A DNA stretch of 64,000 nt from CAZPAH01 sp964584495 (GCA_964584495.1 CAZPAH010000002.1:1-64000), one strand, 5' to 3'; shown: positions 52,296-62,027, numbered from the stretch's first letter. Numbers and translations: made by a program. The notes: generated by a model from the sequence alone, not told the origin.

Positions 52296-53840
52296 TTGAC
52301 GGAACGAACCGGCCTCGAGGAGCCCCTAAGGGAAGAGATCGCCGCGGAGCGCGAAAGCGCCACCGGTCCCATCCCCGTCCGATGCGAACCGCCGGAAGGG
52401 GCTGAGGACGGCTCACGCGTAATCAGGCGTGTCGCCAGGAACACCCTTTCGCTTACCGGAGCCAATCTCGCCAGCAGCGGCCTGACGTTCCTCGCCACAG
52501 CCTACCTGGCGCGAATCCTCACCGCCGAGGGGTTCGGGATACTCGGATTCGCCCAGGCGGCGATGACCTATTTCACCCTCCTGATCAACATGGGGTTCGC
52601 CCATTACGGGGTGAGGGAGATCGCCCGCAGGCCGGGCGATGTCGACCGTTACGTCAACAACATCGTCACGATCAGGACCATTCTCGCCGCGGTGAGCTAC
52701 GCCCTGCTCTTTCTCTTCGCCTACTCGATCTCGAAACCGTTCACAGTCAAAGCGGCGATCCTCATACTCGGCCTGAAGCTTTTCAGCCTCACCTTCAACC
52801 TCAGATGGGTCTTCCAGGGCAAGGAGAGGATGGGATGGATAGCGGTCAGCAGATTCGTCCCCCAGCTCTTTTACGCGGCGGCCGTCTTCCTGCTGGTGGA
52901 ACACCGCGAGCAGGTCCTAAGGGTTCCCGCACTGCAGGTGGCCTCGACCGCAGCGGGAACCGCCATCCTATTGGCCCTCTATCTTAGAAGCGGACGGAGG
53001 TTGAAATTCAGCATCGACATGCCGTTCTGGAGGGAAATATTCAGGCAATCCATTCCGATGGCGGCCAGCTACGTTCTCAACCAGGTCTACGTGAACTTCG
53101 ACATGATCTTCCTGGGTTTCACGCATGGAGAGAAGACGGTGGGATTCTATCACGCCGCGAACAGGATCGTTCTGACGATCAACATGTTCGGCACATATTA
53201 CTTCTTCAGCCTTTTCCCGAACCTCTCGAGAATCTTCTTCGATTCGAGGGAGAAGCTCCAGGCGCTCGTATCGAACAGCATTAAATATGTGACGATCCTT
53301 CTTTTCCCGGTTGCCGTGGGCGGAACCGTGCTCGCCGGACCGATCATACGGACGGCCTTCGGGAGCGGGTATGCGGCCAGCGTGCTGCCCCTCCAGCTTC
53401 TCATTTGGAACGTCGTCATTATAAATATACGGCAGCACTACAGCAACACGCTGATAGCCTGCAACCTTCAAAAACGGTACATGTACTGCGCTGCCCTGGG
53501 GGCCGCGACGAACATAGTTCTGAACATGATCTTCATCCCGCGCTTCGGTATGCCCGCGGCCGCCTGCACGACGATATTCTCCGAGCTCGTCGTCCTCGCC
53601 TCGATCCGCAGGGAAACGGGAAAGATTATAAAAACCCGTATCTGGAGGGTAATCGCCAGGCCCCTGGCGGCCTCACTGGCGATGGGCGGTATCCTCCTGC
53701 AGACGGGAGGATGGAACATCTTCGGAAGAGTAGCGCTCGGCGCATCGGTCTACTTCCCCCTCCTGTTCCTGGTGGGAGGCCTGAGCGGAAAGGATATTCG
53801 AAGGTTGAGCAGGATCGGCCGCGAACGGAACCGGCGGTAG
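52296..53840 (+). CDS. Wzx-type polysaccharide flippase
   Basis: 514 residues with 14 predicted membrane spans in the MATE/MOP pattern of Wzx/RfbX proteins. Typical pieces are RNTLSLTGANLASSGLTFLATAYLARIL in outline near residue 48, GFAHYGVREIARRPGD, and LPLQLLIWNVVIINIRQHYSNTLIA. The first 45 residues are charged and probably cytoplasmic. The start is TTG at 52296 with GGGAG upstream; no ATG is available in frame nearby. It should carry lipid-linked sugar units across the inner membrane, and it opens the polysaccharide cluster that ends at 60405. Confidence 0.92.
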   Translation: MTERTGLEEPLREEIAAERESATGPIPVRCEPPEGAEDGSRVIRRVARNTLSLTGANLASSGLTFLATAYLARILTAEGFGILGFAQAAMTYFTLLINMGFAHYGVREIARRPGDVDRYVNNIVTIRTILAAVSYALLFLFAYSISKPFTVKAAILILGLKLFSLTFNLRWVFQGKERMGWIAVSRFVPQLFYAAAVFLLVEHREQVLRVPALQVASTAAGTAILLALYLRSGRRLKFSIDMPFWREIFRQSIPMAASYVLNQVYVNFDMIFLGFTHGEKTVGFYHAANRIVLTINMFGTYYFFSLFPNLSRIFFDSREKLQALVSNSIKYVTILLFPVAVGGTVLAGPIIRTAFGSGYAASVLPLQLLIWNVVIINIRQHYSNTLIACNLQKRYMYCAALGAATNIVLNMIFIPRFGMPAAACTTIFSELVVLASIRRETGKIIKTRIWRVIARPLAASLAMGGILLQTGGWNIFGRVALGASVYFPLLFLVGGLSGKDIRRLSRIGRERNRR

Positions 53841-53896
53841 TATGACCAAGCGCGGGCCCCTCGCCACCGCGGCCGCTTCGGAGGAGATGTAGAAGG

Positions 53897-55609
53897 TTGA
53901 AAACGGGAAAGGATATCGTCTCAAAATACCGCCTCTCGGCGAATGGAGATCCCGCGGCGGACGATCCCCGCCTCCGGGGACACCTCTGCAGCCGCCCGTC
54001 ATACAGGGGGCCCGGCGGCCTCTGGCATCATTCGTATTTCGATGCGCTGGACGGGGGCCGCCCGGTCTACCGCTGGAACACTGGGGCCATACTGTCGGCG
54101 ATCTCGTTCCACTACGCCGTCGGAGACATGACGCTCCTCGAGGAGATCCGCCGCGATCCATGGCTTTCCCGGATCGACGAGGGCCAGGAACCCTACCTTC
54201 TCGATATCCCGCCTCACGGCCGCCGTATCGAAAAAACAGAGACGATCGCCGGGAACCTCCTGGAGAAGCTGCGCGATGAGGCGGCCGGCGCGTGCCGCGG
54301 ACGCGACGATATCTATATCCTTCTGTCGGGGGGGCTCGACAGCAGGATCGTTGCCTCAACGGTCGCCCGGTTGTACGATGAGGGCAGGATAAAAAACAGG
54401 CCGGCGGCCGTGACATGGGGTCTCGAGAATTCCCGCGACTATCAGTACGGCCGGGCCGTCGCCCGGACACTCGGGTTGGAGTGGATACACATAGATATTG
54501 GCCCCGGGACGTTGATCGAGAACATCGAGCTCTCGGCGCTCAACGGAAACCTCCTCCCCCCATCCGACCTTCACTGCCTGTCCTGGTTCAGGCGTCTCTC
54601 TCCCGCCTCCCTCGTCCTGGCCGGCAGCTATGGCGACTCGATCGGCCGCGGCGAATACAGCGGGCAGCATCTTCTGGAGCTGAGGTATCACAATCCGTCT
54701 AACCTGTTCGGCCTGGTCCGTGCTGAGCTGTGCGCTCCGGCGGCCCGGCGGGTGGAGAAGGAGCTGACGGCGCTTCGAGGCAGAGGCGCAGGTAGACCCG
54801 TCTACGCCGTGTGCGAGCTGGAGCAGCAGGCGCATTACATGAGGGGGATGATCCATCAAGCTATCAGCATCGTATCCTCATGGTGCGACGTCTATCAGCT
54901 TTTCACAGATCCCTCCGTCTACTCCTACATCTGGTCGATCCACCCATCGCTCAGGGGAAACGCTATCTACGCCTCACTTCTTGAGCTTTTGGATCGACGC
55001 CTCGCCCGTATCCCCTGGGCCAGAACCAACCGGGCCATGAGTGGGAAAACCGTCGGGAGGCTCGGAGGTCTACAAAAAGAGTTTCACAACTACTCCGATT
55101 GGATAAGCGGGGAGCTTTACAAGCGGATATCGGAGTATGTCGATCCCGCCTGGTTCGCCTCCACCGGAATCTTCAACGGGGACAAGGTCGAGCGGCTGGG
55201 GGCACGCCTCTCGCCCGGCCGTGCGGGAGGAGAAGGCGGATCTTTCAAACCGTACAGCGTCTACCTCTGGCTCGCCGCCTTCAGGAGATTCGCCGAGCTG
55301 TGCGGGGAGCGGGGCAAGACGCTCGAGCTTTCTGAGGAAAGGGACAAAGCCTGCCCGAGCGCCCTGCTCGATCATCCTCCCGACGACAGGTCCTTCCTGA
55401 GAAAGGTTATCGGCAGGTCCAGGAAGGCCAGGGAGCTCAGGCGCAAGTTTCGAAGGGTACGTCTTAAAAAACGGGCGCTGAAGGAGTTCCCTCCCGAACC
55501 GGACGACGGGCGGCTCCACGGGGAAACGTGGAACGGAGCGACCGCCCCGGGAAAAGACCTAAGTCCCGGAATAGAAAAGACTAAAGTCCCTGTTTCAGGA
55601 TCCGAATAG
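53897..55609 (+). CDS. Asparagine-synthetase-like protein without glutaminase cysteine
   Basis: 570 residues. The C-terminal domain has the ATP pyrophosphatase loop LLSGGLDSRIVASTVARL near residue 140 and the following VTWGLENSRDYQYGRAVA segment of the asparagine synthetase superfamily. The N-terminal domain has the rough shape of a class II glutaminase domain but no Cys2, so it cannot free ammonia from glutamine. It may use free ammonia, an amine (as in beta-lactam synthetases) or ammonia from the complete AsnB encoded next. The start is TTG with GGAG upstream, which is only moderately convincing. Probably amidates a sugar acid. Confidence 0.83.
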   Translation: MKTGKDIVSKYRLSANGDPAADDPRLRGHLCSRPSYRGPGGLWHHSYFDALDGGRPVYRWNTGAILSAISFHYAVGDMTLLEEIRRDPWLSRIDEGQEPYLLDIPPHGRRIEKTETIAGNLLEKLRDEAAGACRGRDDIYILLSGGLDSRIVASTVARLYDEGRIKNRPAAVTWGLENSRDYQYGRAVARTLGLEWIHIDIGPGTLIENIELSALNGNLLPPSDLHCLSWFRRLSPASLVLAGSYGDSIGRGEYSGQHLLELRYHNPSNLFGLVRAELCAPAARRVEKELTALRGRGAGRPVYAVCELEQQAHYMRGMIHQAISIVSSWCDVYQLFTDPSVYSYIWSIHPSLRGNAIYASLLELLDRRLARIPWARTNRAMSGKTVGRLGGLQKEFHNYSDWISGELYKRISEYVDPAWFASTGIFNGDKVERLGARLSPGRAGGEGGSFKPYSVYLWLAAFRRFAELCGERGKTLELSEERDKACPSALLDHPPDDRSFLRKVIGRSRKARELRRKFRRVRLKKRALKEFPPEPDDGRLHGETWNGATAPGKDLSPGIEKTKVPVSGSE

Positions 55610-55651
55610 GTAAGTGAGCGAAGATCGCCATTATTCAAGAAAGGACCGCTA

Positions 55652-57634
55652 ATGTGCGGCATAGCCGGTATATTTCATCTCGACCCCAGAGCCGAAGCGG
55701 ACCGGTCCCTCCTCGCCGGGATGACCGATATCCTCGCCCACAGGGGCCCGGACGACAGCGGGCTCTACGTTGACGGCCGGATCGGTCTCGGCCACAGGAG
55801 GCTCTCCATAATCGACCTGCGGACCGGTCAGCAGCCGATGTCGTCGAACGACCGCACCGTCTGGCTCGTTCTCAACGGGGAGATATACAATTTCAAGGAA
55901 CTGAGGCGCGAGCTGAGATCGTTCGGCCACGCGTTCCGGACCAGATCGGATACTGAGGTTGTAATTCAGGCCTATAACCAGTGGGGAACCGGTTTCCTTG
56001 GGAAGATGAACGGCATGTTCGCCCTCGCCCTCTGGGATTGCAGCCGGTCCCGCCTCGTGCTGGCGAGGGACCGCCTTGGAATCAAGCCTCTCTACACGAC
56101 CGTCGCGGGAAACGCCCTCCTATTCGCCTCCGAGATCAAGTCGCTGCTCCGATACCCCGGCGTGCGCCGCGAACCCGATCCCGAATCGATCTCCGCCTAT
56201 CTCGGATTCAGGTGCCCGCTCGGCGACAAGACTCTTTTCAAGAAGATAGAAAAGCTGAGCCCGGGACACATGCTGGTCGCCGAGAACGGCTACCTATCCA
56301 AAATATCGTACTGGGAGCTTCCCCTCGATGGAAAGCGGAAGGACCGAGGCGAGGAATACTACGTCAAAAAGATCCGGTCACTTCTGAAGCGCTCTGTGAG
56401 GCGGAGGATGATCAGCGACGTTCCGATCGGCGCATACCTCAGCGGGGGCCTCGACAGCTCGATCATAGTGTCCCTAATGGCCGGCATGAGCCGGTCCCCC
56501 GTGAAGACCTACACGATAGGATTCGAGGAGGAGGGATACAACGAGCGCCGGTACGCCCGGTTGGCGGCCGACATGTACGGCACCGACCACCGGGAGATCC
56601 TGCTGGGCGACGACGATTACACGAGCCTGATCCCCGAGCTGATCCGCTTCAAGGACGCCCCCCTTTCGGTGGCGAACGAGATACCGCTCTACGTGATGTC
56701 GAGGGAGCTGAAGAAGGATATCACCGTCGTCCTGTCCGGAGAGGGGGCCGACGAGCTGTTCGCCGGCTACGGCCGTATATTCAGATCTCCATTCGACTAC
56801 GAGAGGGCCCTCTTCCTTGAAACCGACACCGAGATCCTTCCGCAATACAGGGAAACCCTCCTGTCACGGGTCGAGGATATATACGGCACCCGCTCCTTCC
56901 TGAACGAGCTGGTCCACTTCATGAAAAAGTACAGATGGATGAGTCCCGCCGACAAGGGGATATTCCTCTCACAGCCCCTTCTCGATTCGATCAACGGGGA
57001 CGAGAGGGCGCTGGGCTACTTCGCCTCCCAGATGAAGGACGCCATGCATCTGAACCACTACGAAAAGCTTCTCTACATCTTCCAGAAAACTCATCTCGAG
57101 AACCTCCTAATGCGGGTCGACATGACCACGATGGCTGCATCGGTCGAGGCACGAGTGCCCTTCGTCGACCACGAATTGGTCGAGTTCGTTTTCACGATGC
57201 CATTCCATTACAAGATCAGATGGAAGAGCGATCTCCACAAGCTGATGGCCGCTTTTCTGGCGAGCGACGAGATCAGCGAAAAATTCGATACACCTAAATA
57301 CATACTGAGAAGATCATTCTCCTCCGACCTGCCAGAAGAGATACTGACCCGCCGGAAGATGGGATTCCCCGTCCCGTTGGACCGGTGGATGGGAGGCGGG
57401 TATGCCCTGTTCATGAGGGAGATTCTTCTCGACGGGCGGACGCGCCGAAGGGGGATGTTCAATATCGGTTCGGTCGAGAAACAGCTGGGCCGCGCAGAGG
57501 AACATGACCACGGAACGGCCCTCAAGCTCTGGATGCTTATGAACCTGGAGCTTTGGTTCAGGGAGTATATAGATAAACCGGAAGGGGGAAAGGTTTCTGC
57601 CGGCCGCGGCCCCGAGCTCGCCGCGGCCGTCTGA
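55652..57634 (+). CDS. asnB: Asparagine synthetase (glutamine-hydrolysing) family
   Basis: 660 residues, the full length for AsnB. It begins MCGIAGIFHLD, so Cys2 is free to act as the glutaminase nucleophile after Met removal. The GATase part shows LAHRGPDDSG, LGHRRLSIIDL and LVLNGEIYNF. The synthetase part has AYLSGGLDSSIIVSLMAG, VLSGEGADELFAGY, VDMTTMAASVEARVPFVDH and RRKMGFPVPLDRW. It makes asparagine or, in glycan clusters, amidates uronic acids or similar sugars. The location between a flippase and a nucleotidyltransferase favours the glycan role. AAAGGA precedes the ATG. Confidence 0.95.
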   Translation: MCGIAGIFHLDPRAEADRSLLAGMTDILAHRGPDDSGLYVDGRIGLGHRRLSIIDLRTGQQPMSSNDRTVWLVLNGEIYNFKELRRELRSFGHAFRTRSDTEVVIQAYNQWGTGFLGKMNGMFALALWDCSRSRLVLARDRLGIKPLYTTVAGNALLFASEIKSLLRYPGVRREPDPESISAYLGFRCPLGDKTLFKKIEKLSPGHMLVAENGYLSKISYWELPLDGKRKDRGEEYYVKKIRSLLKRSVRRRMISDVPIGAYLSGGLDSSIIVSLMAGMSRSPVKTYTIGFEEEGYNERRYARLAADMYGTDHREILLGDDDYTSLIPELIRFKDAPLSVANEIPLYVMSRELKKDITVVLSGEGADELFAGYGRIFRSPFDYERALFLETDTEILPQYRETLLSRVEDIYGTRSFLNELVHFMKKYRWMSPADKGIFLSQPLLDSINGDERALGYFASQMKDAMHLNHYEKLLYIFQKTHLENLLMRVDMTTMAASVEARVPFVDHELVEFVFTMPFHYKIRWKSDLHKLMAAFLASDEISEKFDTPKYILRRSFSSDLPEEILTRRKMGFPVPLDRWMGGGYALFMREILLDGRTRRRGMFNIGSVEKQLGRAEEHDHGTALKLWMLMNLELWFREYIDKPEGGKVSAGRGPELAAAV

Positions 57635-57650
57635 GGGGAGCCTGAATAAG

Positions 57651-58394
57651 ATGAGAGTAATAATACTGGCGGCGGGAAAGGGAGAACGGCTCTATCCGTT
57701 GACGAAAAACAGCCCCAAGAGCCTTCTTGAGCTTGGCGGGGGCAAAACCGTTCTGGAAAGCCAGCTCGAGCATATCGCCACGGTGGGGATCGGCGATGTG
57801 ACAATCGTCACCGGATACAAGACGGAACAGATCGAAGCCAAGGTTCTCGGTTTCGACGGTCTCGAAATCACGATCTGCTATAATCCTTTCTTCTCGACGA
57901 GCAACAACCTGATATCGGCCTGGCTGGCGATCCGGGAAACGGGGGAAAACTTCGTGCTAGTCAACGGAGACGACGTATTCAAGGTCCACGTGCTCTCGGG
58001 GCTGCTCGAATCGAAAAACGATATCACCATGGTGATAGACCGCAAGGAGGAGTACGACTCCGACGACATGAAGGTAATCACACGCGGCGGAAGAATCCTG
58101 GAAGTAAGCAAGGAGATCGATCCGGCCAGGGCCGACGGAGAATCGATCGGGATGATCCTATTCAGGGGAAAGGGCCGAACGATCATCAGGGAGACGCTGG
58201 AGAGGATGGTCCGCAGGGATGAAGCCAAGAATATCTTCTACCTGGCCGCCCTCCAGGAGATCATGAACATGGGCTTCCCGGTGAACTACCATGAATGCTC
58301 GCGGGAAGACTGGGCGGAGATCGATTTCCATTCGGATCTTTCATTCATCCGCTCACGGATAGACAGATACGCGGCCGATATAGTGAACGTATGA
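57651..58394 (+). CDS. Sugar/alcohol-phosphate nucleotidyltransferase (LicC-like)
   Basis: 247 residues with the nucleotidyltransferase fold. The nucleotide loop reads MRVIILAAGKGERLYPLTKNSPKSLLEL in outline, with the GxGxR-type motif (AAGKGERLYP) and K23-type lysine present. VNGDDVF supplies the metal-binding Asp, and EIDFHSDL is the second metal site. The family includes phosphocholine cytidylyltransferase (LicC) and inositol-1-phosphate cytidylyltransferase. The neighbouring CDP-alcohol phosphotransferase makes a CTP-using role the best guess. The start lies 16 bases after the asnB stop. Confidence 0.87.
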   Translation: MRVIILAAGKGERLYPLTKNSPKSLLELGGGKTVLESQLEHIATVGIGDVTIVTGYKTEQIEAKVLGFDGLEITICYNPFFSTSNNLISAWLAIRETGENFVLVNGDDVFKVHVLSGLLESKNDITMVIDRKEEYDSDDMKVITRGGRILEVSKEIDPARADGESIGMILFRGKGRTIIRETLERMVRRDEAKNIFYLAALQEIMNMGFPVNYHECSREDWAEIDFHSDLSFIRSRIDRYAADIVNV

Positions 58395-58407
58395 TGAAAG
58401 GACGGCG

Positions 58408-59172
58408 ATGGAATCGATAGCCGAGCTCCGCGCGCTGTGCCGCAGGGAGAACGACGAGGACAACCGCAAGACGATGTTCCTCGCATCGAGGGTCTCGATC
58501 TATTTCACCCGGCTCTTCCTTATGATGAATATGTCGGCGAATCAGGTCACCTATCTCTTCATCGTTCTCGGCATCGCCGGGTCATTTTCGTTTCTCGGCC
58601 CAGGCCCATACTGGGCCCTCGCGGGCTACATACTGATGAGACTACACGTGATCGCCGATGTCTGCGACGGCGAGGTGGCCAGGTACAGACGCACCTTCAG
58701 CTCCACCGGCGCCTACCTCGATTTTCTGACCCATTACCTGGTCTACGGGATCGTGCTGTTCGCCATTCCGCTGAGGTGCTACATGGATTTCGGCCGTTTC
58801 TGGAGCGTGACGGCGGGGTTCGTCCTGGTGCTCTCGAACACGATGAACAGGGCTTCGGTCGATTGCTGGTTCAGGGCCAACTTCGGCAAAAAGGGAAGAG
58901 ACGAAATCGAAGAGGGTGGACCGGGCCGCAAGAGGAGTTCCCTCTCCCGCTGGAGAAAGACGGCCGTACTCCTTGCTTCCCACTCGACGAGCCTCCAGAC
59001 CTTTCTCAACTTCTATATCGCCGCGGTCATCCTGGAAAGGCTGTTGGCGCTTGATCTCCGTCTGTACCTGATCCCGGCCTACGCGGCGGCCCTCTCCCTG
59101 TTCACCTCGGCCAGGATAGCGCTTACGATAGCGCGGGGGAGGATCCCGCGCAGGGCGACGTACTATTCATGA
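58408..59172 (+). CDS. CDP-alcohol phosphatidyltransferase-family protein, fourth Asp replaced
   Basis: 254 residues with five or six membrane spans. The family motif D-x2-DG-x2-AR-x8-G-x3-D-x3-D is present as D84-VC-D87-GEVAR with G101-AYL-D105-FLT-H109. The last aspartate, normally the catalytic base, is His109. The remaining residues are intact. Enzymes of this family displace CMP from a CDP-alcohol with an alcohol acceptor. Next to a nucleotidyltransferase this resembles the two-enzyme route to phosphodiester-linked polyols (as in IPCT/DIPPS). The His may alter the acceptor or reaction. It starts 14 bases after the nucleotidyltransferase gene. Confidence 0.86.
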   Translation: MESIAELRALCRRENDEDNRKTMFLASRVSIYFTRLFLMMNMSANQVTYLFIVLGIAGSFSFLGPGPYWALAGYILMRLHVIADVCDGEVARYRRTFSSTGAYLDFLTHYLVYGIVLFAIPLRCYMDFGRFWSVTAGFVLVLSNTMNRASVDCWFRANFGKKGRDEIEEGGPGRKRSSLSRWRKTAVLLASHSTSLQTFLNFYIAAVILERLLALDLRLYLIPAYAAALSLFTSARIALTIARGRIPRRATYYS

Positions 59173-59184
59173 GACGGAGCGCCT

Positions 59185-60405
59185 TTGAACGGCGCCGGAT
59201 CGAAAAAGGAGAACCGTTCCCCGATGTCAACCGGCACGGACAGTAACCATGGAACTATCGAGGATATCCTCGATCGGATAGAGGAAGTCGCCCGTACCGG
59301 CGAGGACCGGCTGGCGGATACCAGGATATGCAGGATAGCCTCCTTTCCGACGAGGGAGTTTCCGGGGAGCGGCCTTCCCGGCTACTACCTCTGCAAAAAT
59401 ATCAAGGGCCCCACCCTCTTTCTCACGAGAAAGACGGGGGAGCCGGTGGACGTCCCCCCCCACGTCGATCTGAGGATGATCGATCACTCGAGCCCGCTTC
59501 TCGGAGAGAAGATCGATCCATTGAAGGCGGCATCGAAACTTCCCGGCCTTATGAAGTTCTTTCTCTCTACGGTAAGGCCGATGACCCGCTTCAAACCCGA
59601 GATCGTTCATATTCACTCTCCCCTGTACATCCTTCACGCCGTCTGGGCGAAATTCATACTCGGCTCGCGCGTGTGCATGACCTTCCACGGCTCCGACCTT
59701 CTGAGGATAAAGAGATCGAGGATCCTTCAGAAGCTTCTTCCGTGCCTCGTCGATCTCTTCTTCTATGTATCCCCATCGATGGCCGCCGACCTGGCGCAAT
59801 TCATCCCCGTCTCGAGAATGATTCATACTCCCAACGGCGTCGATCTCGATAATTTCAACGACCGGAACCTAAAGAGGGAGAAGCGGATCGTGGCAGTCGG
59901 AAACCTGAGGTGGCAGAAAGGATACGAGTATCTGCTCGACGCTTTCGCCTCGCTCGACGCCCCCGGTTATTCCCTCGCCGTTCTGGGGGACGGCCCCCTG
60001 AGAGACGCCATGGAAAAAAGGATCGAAAAGCTTGGAATGGAAGACCGCATATTCCTCCCGGGAAGAAAGAGCCACGAGGAGATCGCCTATCTCCTGAACA
60101 GGAGCGAGATCTTCGTAATGTCATCGGTTTCCGAGGGGTTTCCGAAGGCGCTCGTGGAAGCTATCGCATCGGGCCTTCCCGTTGTGACGACCGATGTCGG
60201 CTGCTGCCGTGAGCTGACCGGCGAGGCGGGCATCTGCGTCGCACCCGGCGACGCTGACGCGCTGGCGGCGGCGCTCGCCAGGCTTATCGACGACGGCGAT
60301 CTCAGAAAGGGATTTTCCAGGAAAGCATCGGAGTCGGCCGTCAAGTACGGATGGGAAAAACCGTGCGAAACCGTAAGAGAAGCGTACGAAAAAATCGTAT
60401 CCTGA
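59185..60405 (+). CDS. GT4-family glycosyltransferase
   Basis: 406 residues (or 393 from ATG at 59224). I keep the TTG at 59185 because GGAG lies five bases before it; the ATG has AAGGAG 12 bases away. The GT-B fold is recognisable: MTFHGSDLLRIKRSR in the acceptor half, then VAVGNLRWQKGYEYLLDAF, LAVLGDGPLRDAM, FLPGRKSHEEIAYLLNRSEI and the E-x7-E motif in PKALVEAIASGLPVVTTDVG. It ends the polysaccharide cluster. The product sugar is unknown. Confidence 0.92.
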   Translation: MNGAGSKKENRSPMSTGTDSNHGTIEDILDRIEEVARTGEDRLADTRICRIASFPTREFPGSGLPGYYLCKNIKGPTLFLTRKTGEPVDVPPHVDLRMIDHSSPLLGEKIDPLKAASKLPGLMKFFLSTVRPMTRFKPEIVHIHSPLYILHAVWAKFILGSRVCMTFHGSDLLRIKRSRILQKLLPCLVDLFFYVSPSMAADLAQFIPVSRMIHTPNGVDLDNFNDRNLKREKRIVAVGNLRWQKGYEYLLDAFASLDAPGYSLAVLGDGPLRDAMEKRIEKLGMEDRIFLPGRKSHEEIAYLLNRSEIFVMSSVSEGFPKALVEAIASGLPVVTTDVGCCRELTGEAGICVAPGDADALAAALARLIDDGDLRKGFSRKASESAVKYGWEKPCETVREAYEKIVS

Positions 60406-60585
60406 AATTCGTTCAGGCCTTCAGGAGGAAAGGGGGAAACCAAAATCGATTTTTTTGCGGAACACCTCTTGTAAAAATTTTTTAGATATGCCATGTTCTG
60501 TCATGTCAGAGGATCGTTAAAGGCACTGTAACGGCTGCCGGTTCTGCCGGCCGCCTTCACTTGAGAAAGCAAGGAGGAGGATTAA

Positions 60586-61191
60586 GTGAAAAAGGGTTAT
60601 CTTGTAGCCATCGTTCTTTCGGCGCTGCTGATCCTGCCGGTATCGGGCAGCCGCGCGGAGTCGTTCCTAGACGAAGTGACTTTCGGAGCCGACGCGGGGC
60701 TCTCTATGCCGATGGGTAACTCGGGCGATCTGTACAGCATGGGTTTCGTGGTCGGGGTCAACGGATTCTATCCCTACAGGGAGAACATCCTGATAGGCGG
60801 GCGCATCGCCTACAACAGGTGGGGAATCGACAGCGGCGGCTGGGTCGGCAGCAATGTCGACGGCTCCTCCTCGGTAATGGAGTTCGTGCCGCAGGTCCGG
60901 TACCTCTTCCCCACGGAAGAAGGAAAAACGATGAGCTTCTTCGGGCAGGGCGGACTGGGATTCTACAGGTACGCTTTCAATGTCGACGTCGAAAACGATC
61001 TGCCCCTCGTGGGAGTTCAAAAATACAGCTACGATGATTCGGCCGTGAATCTCGGGCTCTGTTTCGGCGGGGGAGCTCTATTTGAGCAAGGCTCCGGAAG
61101 GGTCTGGGAAGTGAGACCGATGATTCATATGGTTTTTACGGAGGGGGAATCCACGACCTTCCTTTCCCTGACGGTCGGAACCACGTTCTGA
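60586..61191 (+). CDS. Outer-membrane beta-barrel protein
   Basis: 201 residues starting at GTG with AAGGAGGAGG upstream. The signal peptide (YLVAIVLSALLILPVSGSRAE) is followed by alternating strands: FGADAGLSMPMG, MGFVVGVNGFYPYRENILIGGRIAYNRW in outline, FFGQGGLGFYRYAF, and a last TTFLSLTVGTTF ending in Phe, the usual signal for barrel assembly. It resembles small OmpA-like/OMP_b-brl barrels of unknown function. The upstream 180 bases are AT-rich. Confidence 0.83.
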   Translation: MKKGYLVAIVLSALLILPVSGSRAESFLDEVTFGADAGLSMPMGNSGDLYSMGFVVGVNGFYPYRENILIGGRIAYNRWGIDSGGWVGSNVDGSSSVMEFVPQVRYLFPTEEGKTMSFFGQGGLGFYRYAFNVDVENDLPLVGVQKYSYDDSAVNLGLCFGGGALFEQGSGRVWEVRPMIHMVFTEGESTTFLSLTVGTTF

Positions 61192-61219
61192 TCGATTCCA
61201 GGGTGCGGAGAACCGTTTG

Positions 61220-62008
61220 ATGCGAAGAATATTGCCGTTGCTCGCCGCGATCCTCATTGCGGCGGGCGGCGTGTGGGAAGTTCGGGCGGCCATAGAGCCG
61301 CCCGATTCAATCTCTGTCGAAGCAGGGGGAGAAAACGTCCGGGTGAGGGCCGTCGATTCAATTTTCTCCATCTCCGCGCGGCGGAAAGCCGGTAGGGAAG
61401 AGATCGGCTGGTATGTGTCCCTTTTCCGCCTTCTTAACGGAAGGGCGGCCAACCCCGTCTTCGACGCGATCATGCCCCCTATCACCGATTTCAGAAGATC
61501 CAGGATCTTCGTGCTCGTCGCCTGGTCCGCCCTCGTGATATTCGGGGGAAGAAAGGGACGCTGGGCCGCTTTCATGTTGATACCGCTTATCGTCGCTTCG
61601 GATCAGATATCCTCATCCCTGCTGAAACCTCTCGTAGCGAGGATGCGCCCCTGCGAGGTTCTGGGAAATGTGCGCCTATGGCACGGCTCGGAGGGTTGGA
61701 TCGTCACTCCGGCCGATATATCCGGAAGCTACAAGTCGTCGTTCTCCTTTCCATCTAGCCACGCAACCAACATCACGGCGGCGATGCTCTTTCTGGGATT
61801 GGTCTACAGGAGACTGCTGGTGCCGCTTCTCGTCTTGGCCCTCGCCGTATCGTACTCTAGAATCTACGTGGGGGTTCACTGGCCCCTTGACGTGGCGGCC
61901 GGGATGGCTATAGGCGGATCGCTTGCCGTGATCGCTTGGCTGATTTTCAAAAAACTTGCAGGTACGGCGGCGAACGGCCGTACGGCGAAGAGCGGCGGCG
62001 GAATCTGA
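61220..62008 (+). CDS. PAP2-family membrane phosphatase
   Basis: 262 residues from the ATG at 61220 (GGAG eight bases upstream); a TTG directly before it is in frame but unlikely. The three phosphatase motifs are present: KPLVARMRP (K-x6-RP form), PSSHA near residue 178 and SRIYVGVHWPLDV near residue 213. Five or six membrane spans surround them, with an N-terminal signal-like helix. PAP2 enzymes remove phosphate from lipids such as undecaprenyl pyrophosphate or phosphatidic acid; here recycling of the glycan carrier lipid is plausible. Convergent with the universal stress protein gene. Confidence 0.92.
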   Translation: MRRILPLLAAILIAAGGVWEVRAAIEPPDSISVEAGGENVRVRAVDSIFSISARRKAGREEIGWYVSLFRLLNGRAANPVFDAIMPPITDFRRSRIFVLVAWSALVIFGGRKGRWAAFMLIPLIVASDQISSSLLKPLVARMRPCEVLGNVRLWHGSEGWIVTPADISGSYKSSFSFPSSHATNITAAMLFLGLVYRRLLVPLLVLALAVSYSRIYVGVHWPLDVAAGMAIGGSLAVIAWLIFKKLAGTAANGRTAKSGGGI

Positions 62009-62027
62009 GACATCCCGTTCCGGCGGC

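Noticed and set aside
54697..54703. Another GTCTAAC inside the asparagine-synthetase-like gene
   Set aside because: It lies in coding sequence and lacks the -35 partner.
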